A DNA stretch of 64,000 nucleotides, from contig NC_030852.1 in assembly GCF_000208745.1 (NCBI RefSeq), positions 19,569,189 through 19,633,188 on the forward strand, read 5' to 3'. Below, piece by piece: positions 24,301 to 36,300 of the stretch. The DNA comes from Theobroma cacao. Its lineage: Eukaryota; Streptophyta; Magnoliopsida; Malvales; Malvaceae. The notes beneath the pieces are model-generated. The model saw only the letters and a program-made list of their open reading frames with translations. It had not been told where the DNA came from and did not search any database. Position 1 is the stretch's first letter. Every line of letters begins with the position of its first letter. A program made the translations under genes and the position numbers.

Positions 24301-27300
24301 GATTTTAACCCACAATGCTTCAAAACTAGAGGAAAATTTTCTTCGAACCACATTACCAAGAGAGAATGATGCAGCCACTGTCAAAATAGCCAAGTTCTCC
24401 CAACCTGCTCTTTCTTTTTCCTCTCTACTTCCAGCCTTTCTCATGTCTTCTTTCCTCTTTATTCCTCCAAATTTTCCCCCTTTCCTAGTTTTCACCCTAC
24501 TCTAGCTCTATTTCCCCTCAGTTGTTCTGCATTAATTGCTCATCCTCCATCCAGCTTGGCTTTTGTTTTTTCTTCTAAGATTCATTTTTATCTTGATCAT
24601 CCATCCTTGACAAAGTAGAAGCAATTAGTCACTAGTGATGAGTCATCTTTGATCTTCAGGTTATAAGTCTTATCTCCTATGAGTTGGAGAAGCATCACCT
24701 CTCATTTGCTCCCTTTAACTTCACTAGTTACATGCTCACACATTGTGCGATTTTATTTCAAAATAAATGGATTACAAATTATGCATAAAAAAATCGTCAA
24801 AGACTTGAGAATAACAATTATCAATAATGGATTTGCCATAATAAAACACCAAAATATTGTGATGTCTATGAAGCTTAATATTATTATAGTTAGAGTTTAT
24901 ATTTGACGCACTATTGGTGTATAGATGATATACAGTATCAGTCAACGAAAAAATTGAACCCTCATTACCAAACAAAACTGAAAGTTCATAGGTCATTAGA
25001 CATAAATATTCATAACTTTAAGTTTTCAATTAATTACTTATTAAATGAAAAAACTCCTGGACTTCTTTTCTTTTAACTCTTTCTCCTTTTAACTTTTTTT
25101 AAATTTCTCTTTTTCAAATCTTCCAACAGAAAAAGCAACCATGCTTTAATAATGGCCTTTGTGAACAGGAGTCCACTGGCTAAAATGCAAGAAATAACCA
25201 ATGTTGGCCATGAACCATGACAAGCCCTTTGCGACTCACGATTTTCATGCAACTTAGAAGCCAAATCTGTTGCACCCCAACTTCTGTACAATATTTTGGT
25301 CTTGGTATAAGTAATGTTTCATTTTTAAAATGGTGAAAAGTAGTGGCTGCTTGGGAAATTTTTATCTGAAATTTTAGATTCTTGGGAAACAGAAAATTTA
25401 AATGTTTGATTGCATGAAAATAATGATTAGGGCTTTTTCTGCTATCTTCTCTCTCTTGCACCTTCAGCCTAAACTCCTTCACTAACCTCTCCCAGACATT
25501 TAAAAGTGCTCAAAGTACTTACAAGAAAGCTATTTACCTCCTCCATACAGAATTTTTATTTTTGATTCATTAGATGCTTGAACTTTTCTTTGTTTGTTGT
25601 GGTTCAAGAGAGAGAAAATTGAAAAGAACATAGAAGTAATAATTTTTATCTAACTAAAAACTAAAAATTATGGATATCTATGTTTAAGGGCGTCTAAACT
25701 TTTAGTTTGTTCATTAATGAGGTGTCATTTTCTGATAGACTGTTTGTATATAGCACAGATCCTCTGGCAGAGCATCAAATACAACCCCTTATAGCTAATA
25801 ATATTTCTTAACATATAATATAGTATTTTTTTTCTTTTCTTGTATTCAACCCAATACAAATTGTAAAAGATTAATACTGTATATTGTTATAGAATAGGAA
25901 ATCTGTGAATATTTCTTTATTAATTAATGTAATTATAGAGATTAGGAATCACCATAATTATAGAGATATTATTTTCTTTATCTTCTTTATTCTTTTCCTA
26001 TTCTAGAGATGTTTAGACCGTATATATAGATGATGTATTATGAATGAAAAATACTGAGTTTTCTCTTCCAAAACAACATGGTATCAGAACTGTTTTGGCA
26101 GATCTCTTTTCTTTGAAACAGAATTCTTAGTTTCTCTTTTGCACCCAAACCTATATAGGGTGACAATTTGATCTCACAGCTGGCACTAGGAGGAGACCCT
26201 GCAAGTGGCTGTCATGCGCCACTTTTAGTTTCTAGCTCTGTTCCAAAAGCTGGCACGTGGGGGGCTATCCACCAGAGATTTTCACTCGTCTTCTCTTCTG
26301 GTCTTCACACCGAAAGGTTTCAACAAGATAGTACGGTACTCTTGGTGGGTTTTGTTACTGGGTTTTCAAGATGGCAAAGTCTGTGCTAGAGGAAAATTCA
26401 GTGGTAGTGGCTGATGTGATTCCTGTGATGACAAAGGTCACAAAGCATAAGCTTAATGGTTCCAATTATTTGGATTGGAGCAAGATAGTTTGGATCTATT
26501 TAAGAAGCATCGATAAGGATGATCATATTACTAATGATCCTCCTACTGATAATAAAAGGCAAACCTGGATGAGGGAAGATGAAGGGTTATTCCTGCAAAT
26601 TCGAAATTCGATTAACAGTGGGATTATTAGCTTGATTAATCATTGTCAGTTTGTTAAACAGTTGATGGATTATTTAAATTTTTGATATACCGATAAAGGG
26701 AAATCTCTCGTATTTATGATGTATGTAAAGCATTTTATTGTGTAGAGAAACAAGAAAGGTTTCTCACAGCCTATTTTATGGATTTAAAAGAATTTATAAG
26801 GAGCTTAATGTTTTGTTGCCTTTTAGCCCTGATGTGAAGGCCCAACGGAGCAAATGGCAGATATGAGTTTTCTTGTGCATCTCCCTCCAGAGCTTAAGAC
26901 TATTAAATCTCAGATTTTTTCTGGTTCCGAGACTTCCTCCTTGCGTGATACCTTTACAAGACTACTTAGTACAAAAAGCTCCAGCTCCACGTTGGCTCAG
27001 ACTAATAACAGTGCTTTTGTAAGTCATCAAAAAAATAGGAGTGGCAACAGAGGAGGGGGAACGGGCAATTGTAACCAAGATGTTGATAGTCGTAGTCAGA
27101 AGTCAGGAGGAATTGTGTGCTATTATTGTCATGAGCCGAGCCATACAAAGCATTTTTGTAGGAAACTCCAAAATAAGTCTCAGCGAGGTCAATCAGGAAA
27201 TGTTGCAGCTTCTAATACTTCATCTTTTGAGAAGACTATTCCAGCTTCTATAGATGAATTTGCTCAATTCTCTCAGCACTAGGAGTCATTAAAATCCATT

Positions 27301-30300
27301 ACTTCCCCTATCACTGCTATCGATAAGTCAAGTAACTCCACTACATGTCTTATTTCCTCATCATCCAAATGGACCATTGATTCTAGTGCCTTAGATCACA
27401 TGACGGTAATTCGAATCTATTTTTCACTTTCCAATCACATATAACCTTCTCTAATGTTCCTTTAGCAAATGGGCCAACCTCTTGTGTTTTTGGTTCTAGA
27501 ACTATTAATCCAACTCCATCAATTTTGTTGTCCAATGTCTTAAATCTACTTGAGTTTTCTTTTAATCTAATCTCTGTTAGTAAACTCACTCGTGCCTTAA
27601 ATTGTTGTATCTCATTCTTTCCCGATCTTCGTCTATTTCAAGATCTTACGACGATGCGGATTATTGGTAGAGGTCATGAGTCTGGAGATCTCTACTATCT
27701 TCACACAAGTGCCAAGATCCATTGCTTGTTCAAGCGTATTGACCCCCTTTGAGGTGCATTGTCTATTGGGACATCCTTTTCCATCTTCCTTAAAGAAATT
27801 ATGTCCTCAATTTCAAAATGTATCATCGGTGGATTGAGTCATGTTAGTTTGCCAAACATCATTGTCTCCCTTCAGTTTCTAGAGTCAATAAGCGAGCTAT
27901 GTCCACTTTTCAGTTAGTCAATTCTGATGTTTGGGTTCCTTGTCCCATTGTGTCTAAGTCTAGTTTCAAATACTGTTACTTTTGTTGACGACTATTCTCG
28001 TGCCACTGGCAATACTTAATACAAAATCGTTCCGATGTACTATATTTTTGGTGCCTTTTGTGCTAAAATAAAAACACAATTTAATGTTTCTATGCACACA
28101 TTAGGAAATGATAATGCCAAAGAATATTTTTTCGATAAATTTCAGTCTTATATGATTCAAAATGGAATTCTCCATCAATCTTCTTGTATTTGAAGTTGCC
28201 GACAAAAAAAAATAGACATTTTCTTGAGGTAGACCGAGCACTTCTTTTTCAAATGAAAGTTTCGAAACAGTTTTGGGTTGATGCTGTCTCCACAACTTGT
28301 TTTCTAATTAATCAGATGCCCTCCTTTGTCCTTCATGGTGATATTCCCTATACTGTCCTCTTTCCTTCCAAGTCTTTGTTTCCTATTCAACCCAGGATAT
28401 TTGGTAGTACATGTTTTGTTCGTGATGTTCAACCCCAGGTCATCAAATTAAATCCAAAATCTCTCTAATGCGTTTTTCTTGAATATTCTCGTCTTCAGAA
28501 AGGTTACAGTTGCTATTCTCCAACTCTTAACCACTATCTTGTCGCTATAGATGTCACTTTGCTCGAAAATACTCCATTCTTTTCCTCATCTTCTAGTTAT
28601 AATAGTTAGAGGGAGGAAGATGATCTACTAGTTTATATTGTAAGCCATTCTGTCACTACCCCAAATATTCCTACACCTGATCCTGCACTTCCTTGGCCAC
28701 CTATTCTCCATGTCTGTTCCAGACGACAAGAGACTCAAAGCACATGCCCTTTACTAATCCCTTCGTCGTCAAATCCAGTCTCTAGTGACCGTGATCCTAG
28801 TCTTCATTTCTTTATTGCTGTACTTATCCTATATCATCCTTTGTTTCTTATGATCATTGTCTTCTTCTAGTTCGTTTGTATCATCCGTGGATTTCATTTC
28901 AATTCCTAAAACAATTGATGAAGCCTTGTCTAATCTTGGTTGGCGTGCTGCTATGGTAAAGGAGATGGTGGCCTTAGATGGGAATGGTAAGTGGGATTTG
29001 GTAGATTTGCCCACCAAGAAGAAAGCTATTGGGTGCAAATGGGTATTTGCTATAAAGGTAAATCCCGATGGATCAGTGGCTCGCCTTAAAGCCCATCTTG
29101 TTGCTAAAGGGTATGCCTAGACTTATGGTGTTCATTATTCTGATACTTTCTCTCCAGTAGCTAAACCCACCTCTGTTCGTTTATTCATCTCTATGACTGC
29201 TACCTATGACTGGCCTTTACATCAATCAAATATCAAGAATGCTTTTCTACATAGCGACCTCCAGGAGGAAGTATATACGGAGCAACCACATGGGTTTGTT
29301 GCTCAAGGGGAGTATGGGAAAGTCTATCATCTTCAAAAATCTTTGTTTGGCCTGAAACAAAGTCGTCATGCTTAGTTTGGTAGATTCAATGAGGCAATTC
29401 AAAAGTTTGGGATGAAGAAGAGTAAGTGTGATCACTCAATGTTTTATAAACAGTCTGAGGCTGGCATAATCTTACTATTAGTGTATGTTGATGATATTGT
29501 CATTACTAGGAGTGACGCTACAAGTATTTCATCTCTCAAATCCTTTCTTCATACCCAGTTTCAGACAAAAAGATTTAGGGTTGCTGAAGTATTTCTTGGG
29601 CGTTGGGGTGACAAAGTAAGAAAGATATATTCTTGCCTTTAAGAAAATATGTTCTTGTCTTGTTGGAGACAGGAAAGTTGGGTGCTAAGTCGTGTAATGC
29701 ACCAATGACTCCTAATTTGCAACTTACAAAAGAATATGGTTATTTGTTTGAAGACCCTGAAAAGTATAGAAGGTTGGTTGGAAAATTGAATTATCTTACA
29801 GTGACTCATCTTGATATTGCATACTCTGTTAGTATTGTAAGTCAATTTATGTCTGCTCCAACAATTAACTATTGGGCAGCTTTGGAACAAATCCTACGTT
29901 ATTTGAAAGGGGCTCTAGGATGAGGTCTATTTTATGGAAATCACAGGCACACTATTATTGAATGTTTTTCAGATGCAGATTGGGCAGGTTCCAAGACTGG
30001 TAGGAGATCCACTACAAGATAGTGTTTTTATCGAAGAGAATCTTGTCTCATGGAAAAGTAAGAAGCAAATTGTAGTATCTCGATCTAGCGCAAAATCAGA
30101 ATACAGAGCTATGGCACAAACTGTGTGACGTAGAATGGATGTATCAATTATTAAGTGAAGTTGGTCTTAAGTCTTCTTTGCTGACGATTCTATTGAGATT
30201 GATAGACCCTGTTAGTTGAATATCAGTTGTGTTGAACATCAAAAGATAGTAAGAGTGCGGAGGTTGTGTCCCCACATCACAAAATATTTGATCTTATGCT

Positions 30301-33300
30301 AGCTGGAGATGGTTCTAATTTTGCATAATAGAAGTTTTTAGTAAAGGTTAATGTAAGAGGACTTGGGAAGGAAGCACATCTTACTGAATCCTATCCAGAT
30401 AAAGAACATGCTACCAAGGTATGGATGACAGATGATGGAAGATCGTTTTCACAGATGGTTAATTGAATTGATAGAAAGATGGTTCTTTCAATGCAACATA
30501 CTACAACAATTAGAAGAGTTATGGGAGTTATTGCATGGGTGCACTTCGGGTACAAGGAATATAAAGAGATTGTACGGTTTATCACAGGAGGTTAGTCATC
30601 CAAGTTAGAACGGATGGACAATTATCGATTATTACTATAATTATAAGCATGCTACTTAAGATTTCAACGCTGCCATGCCACTTTCTACTCATATGGCTAA
30701 GATGAAAGACCAACATGAGAGACTATTGGTCTTTGGCTATCGATCTGGTTTAGATTCAACGTATGACATGATTCTTTCTCAGCTCTTAGCTAACAAGGAT
30801 GTTTCTTCATTATTTGATGTGGTTACCACTGTAGTGAGTGCTACCAAGGAAAGTGTTCTTACTTCTAGTGATGTGGCTGATCAATCTACCATAGTCTCAC
30901 AGGGTACTAGTGGGTTCATTAGTGAATATAGAGGAGGATCAGGTGGAGAAGAGGCAATTTTAGAGGTTATGGTGGAAAAGGATTAGTTGGTTGTGGAAGT
31001 CCAAGAGTGTGTTATAACTATGGAGAGAAAGGCCACCTCAGGAATCAATGCTCTAAACCCTTAGAGGGACAACAAAATTATCATTATCAGTTTCCTTCAC
31101 AGGGGAAACAACAACAATAGCAGCAGTATCAAGTGCCCTTTAAATTTGCTCATGCAACATCACAAGTTGGCAACTCCACTACACCTTGCACTGAAGGCCA
31201 TACAATAGATTTTTTTTTTTTTTAAATTTATAATAGATTATGTTTGATGAAGAGTTTTTTAGATATACTCAATTCTAGAAGTCTTAACAGTCTTCATCAA
31301 TTTACTTATGAAGCTCCCCCATTACTTATCAATTTACTCCAACCAATAAGGGATCTAGGAACCAAAATAAAAGGTCTCTCCCAAGAAATGGATGGGCGGG
31401 CAGCCTTTGTAGAACTCGCCATCTCATGCTCCATCATTCACAAGCAATGTGGAATCTGACACAAAATCCTCTCCTTCACTTTATTTTTCCTTCTTTTATA
31501 AGTTCTTTTTTTAAAATGCGTAGGCTCCCCCTTCAATGGGCTTTAAGCCCAATACTTTTAGAATAACCCATAAAATGTAATTGAAGATTAATTATAAAAT
31601 ACTTTAAAACATATAGTTGCATGATCAAGAAGTATAAATGATAAAACAAATAAAATTCACAATTAAAGTATAATTCATCGTTCAATACTTTTAGGGTTTA
31701 GGGTTTAGTCAAGTAAATAGATATTACTTTAGTACTTTTAAGTGTGTAAAGATTGTATACTAATTATTAACAATAATCATTATTTGATGGAAAAAAAATT
31801 TATTGTCATTGATTTATTAACTCTATGGTCATTTTAAGGGATGGTAGTAGGTACTCGGTTATAGGGTACTCACGGATACTCTACCTGATTATATAGAGTT
31901 AGGATACCCTATAATCGGGTTTAGGACGGGTTCAGGTAGTGATTTCACTGCCCGTATCAGGTTCGGGTACCACCCTTGGGTGCCCGTTACCTAACATGAT
32001 TATTATTTATAAATATTTTAGTATTATTTTAATAATTAAATTAAAAATATATAATTTTTACCAACTTTACAAGCAATTCTTTTTGTTAAAAACTAACAAA
32101 TATATGAAAAGTATGATTAATTATTAATATGATGACATTAATATATTTAAATTAAAAATTATTAGATTATTAATTATGTTTAAATAATATAAATATTATA
32201 TCATATTATAAAGGAGTATAATTACTATTATATATATACATTTAATATAAATATATTTACTTTCTATTTGTGTTAACATTACAAAAATTATGACTTATAA
32301 ATTATTAATTATAAATATATACCATTGTTTATTTAAACTTATATAATATATATACTTAAAGAAAACTTTTGAGATTAGAATAGTTTTAGAACCTAGCTAT
32401 TTTTTTTTAATTTCATGAAATTANATTAATTCATGAAGCTATTATTATTCATTAACTCGTAATGTCTTTTAATATATATAGTTTATATATTGTATTAATT
32501 TATAAGAAATATAATTACTATTATATATATCTATATTAAAATATTTTTAGTATATATATACTTTAAATATAAACATATTTACTTTCTATTTTTTGTTAAC
32601 ATTACAAAATTATAACTTATAAAATTATTAATTATAATATATATATAACTTTGTTTATATAAACTTATAATATATAAACCTAAAGAGAAGCTGTGACATT
32701 AGAATAGTTATAAAACCAAATTATTTTTTTTATTTTATGTAATTAAGGACAAACCCGTATAGTTAATTAAATTAATTCATGAAACTATAATTATTAATTA
32801 ACTTGTAATGTCTTTTAATATATACACTTTATATATATTAGATTCATTTCTAAGGAACATAATTACTATTATATATATATATATATATATATTAAAATAC
32901 TTTTAATGGCGTGTGTGTGTTTGTGTATATATATGTACTTTAAATATAAACATATTTACTTTCTATTTTGTGTTAACATTACAAAAATTATAACTCATAA
33001 AATTATTAATTACAATATATATATCTTTGTTTATATAAACTTATAACATATAAATCTAAAAAAAAGTTGTAAAATTATAATAGTTTTGAAACCTAGTTAT
33101 TTTTTTTTAATTTCATATAATTAAGGATAAACCCAGATAGTTAATTAATTAATTAATGAAACTATAATTATTAACTGACTTGTAATGTCTTTTAATATAT
33201 ATATTTTATACACATTGGGTTCATTTATAAAAAATATAATTACTATTATATATATTAAAATACTTTTAGTATATATGTAGTTTAAATATAAATATATTTA

Positions 33301-36300
33301 CTTTTTATTTTTTGTTAACATTACAAAAATTATAACTTACAAATTTATTAATTATGTTTGAGATATTTGTTTTTGATTATTTAAAGTTTTATTATTCATG
33401 TTTTTATTAATTTAATTATTAGTAAATTATATGGAATATGTAAGAAAAATATTATTATATATGAATATGGGTACGGATTTGGATTCAGGTAATTAGGTAC
33501 TCGTGAATAGTATTTTAATAATTTTTTTACATAATAGGGTTTTTAAAGGGATTAGGATAATTATAGGGTAGTGGAGATGCATTTGGATTAGGTTTAGGGT
33601 AGTAATTTTAAAAAATATTCGGGTAGTTTATTTCTTATAGGGTTATGGTTCGAGTACCTTAAAATTAACAGGTACCTTACCCATTGACAACCTCTAGTCA
33701 TTTTCTCTTCTCACACACTACTACTGCTATTTTACCAAACATTATCTGACTAATGCAGTTGACAATCCCATTGCCACCACTGTGTTCGATTTCACCAAAG
33801 CTGGTCTCACCATTATCTTAAATGAGGCCTTAGCTGGCTTGTTTATTTGTTTTAAAATATTATTCTTTTAGAAAAGGGGTAAATAAGAAAGGTTGATGTA
33901 GAATTGGGGGAACATGTGAGTTATTTTGGGGTTTTCATCACTCACCGAGGGCTGGCTATCGCAATGATTGGGGAGGTGTGGTATTGTGGGAAGGCCTCCA
34001 TCGCACCACATGATATAAGCCAAACACCCAAACCACAATGCTAGTGGTCCCCATTATGCCGCATTGGCACTAATTGCACTAACGAGCAAGGCCTTAGTTT
34101 GTTCTTGTTGTCTTATACCATACAACAACATATATTTTAATTCCTAGGGAACAAGCACCACTACCCGAAGAACCTTTTGGACTTAAAACATGTGTTGACG
34201 GTGCAAGTGGCTTGAACCCTTATCTAGATACCATGCATCTACCTACTCTATCTAGGATACGGCCTCGTACTCTTCGCCACTCAAATCCCACCAATATCCT
34301 CATTAAGGCAAGGAATCATCACAATCATTATTACACTCCACAAAAACTAAAATCAACCAAAACAATATGGGAGTCCCCACCTCATGCTCAAACGTTCCCT
34401 AATTCCAATGCATACACCCTAAACCCAAGCACTAGTTACTAACAACTTACATGCCTAAACCATGTGGATATAAGAAACTTAAGTTCAAGTTACAAGCAAT
34501 CAATGGCTTGAAAGGTTATCAAGATGCAAATAATCTCATTGATACTCCATTTGCAATAGAGTATCACCACTAAAACACATGACCTATAGAAACTGAACAA
34601 TGATAAGCAAATCTAACAAAAAAGCAAATTTGATGAAAAATTTGAAGTATAACTGAATTCCAGACTTTAAAAGTATGTGCTTGGCTGGTCTGAGTCAAAT
34701 TATTATAAAACAAAAGGCGCGTCCATACCTGCTGCCAGTACTTTACCATCTCACATGCAAGCCTTCGCTTCACAGCAAGTGTAGCCTTGGTGCTATCAAT
34801 TGCCAATCCAAGCTGGATATCAACACCCTACACCAAACAAAAGTAACCTTCAACCATGAGAAGATAAAAAATGCCTACGCAATGTCTGTTCCAATTTGTT
34901 CACACATACACACACAAATGAAAGAAATGTGAACATGATCAACAACTTAATCCCTCTACTTATGTATTCTTTAACAAAATGAAACACTATCACTCCATCA
35001 CATCACAGCACATGAAATTTTTTAATGCATCAATAGTATGAATAGAAACACAATAATTATTCCATGACATACATAGAGATGAGAGATTTAAGAATGAAGA
35101 ACAATATCATGCAAAAACAATTAAAACCTTCCAAACATTTAGATGCCCAAAAATCTCATACCACAATAGGAAACTCTAAGAAGGCCAATCAAAGATGGTC
35201 CCATGAGCACAATAGGAAGGCATTCTAATTTTGCAAGTTTTATGCTGCTCATTGCAATTTGTCGATTAGACTCAGACTGGTCAGAAATGTGTGAGCTTCT
35301 GATTTAGACACAAACTGCTCAGACAATATGTTAGGCCTGGTTATCTTGTTATGTTGATAGGTGCTTATGAAATATTCTTTACCTCTTCATAGTAAAGGTT
35401 GTTTTGGAAGCCTTCCAGTGATTGCAAAGATTAGTGTGTCCGTACCTATACTGAATCATGGAGCTGCAATTCAAGTGGCTTTGGGGGTAGCAACACACAA
35501 GAATCAGGGGTTTGTTGCTAGGCAGTTGCAAGGACTCTCATTTGATTAAGTATACAAGATATCATGGCTCAAGGCTTCAATGGCCTTTTAGCAAACAAGT
35601 CATGTTTCCACGAGAATAATACTTGTATCCTCGCTTAATAAGATAAAGTCATTCACAACAATAACAAACAACAAAGTAAGCATTTTCTCACTACGTATGG
35701 ATCATATTGAACCACTATACTACAACAAAATCATAGTCTCAAAAAGCTCAGCCATAGCAAGATCATTTTCATAGTTTCTATCCATGTCCTCTTTGGTCTT
35801 CATCCCCATCTCTTGAAACAAGCATGCTCTGTTAAATCACATCTTCTCAAGAAGCATTAGTATCTCTCCCCTTAACTTACCCACTAACTTGTATTCTTAT
35901 TTTATCCAGTATGGCCACCCATCTAGAGTAGCATTTCCATCTCAGTCAAACTCCTTTTTCTTACTTATTTCAAGACTTTGCTGCCCAACATTCAATCCCA
36001 TATACAACTTTTCTGGTATTATCACGGTCCTAAAAGTTTTTTCCTCAAGATTTTGTTGAATGTTGCTGTCATAATGAGACTCCAAATGCACTTCTCCAAT
36101 ATGCTTTTCATCATTTAAAAAATATTTTTTTCTTCACAATCATGTTAATATCAAATCACCACGTCCTATTTGTTCTAGTCACAATCAAATCAAGAAAACA
36201 GATTAATGGAAGTCATTTTGGCACATAAACTGATTGTTCATCATATCCAGTGAGCCTTTTAATACACAATTCTATAACATATCACATTGTTATGGATGCT

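Larger units (their letters stand above)
23499..34728 (-). other. BRO1 intron 7 (11.2 kb), loaded with transposons
   Basis: The intron separates the exon ending VKYWQQ from the exon starting AQDNIM. It contains a decayed copia element (25885 to about 30420, antisense to the gene), a second copia gag relic (30480-31150) and hAT copy B (31836-33696). The flanks (23499-25884 and 33705-34728) show no recognisable gene. Phase is 0 on both sides and the junctions are canonical, so splicing across it should restore the frame. Confidence 0.75.
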
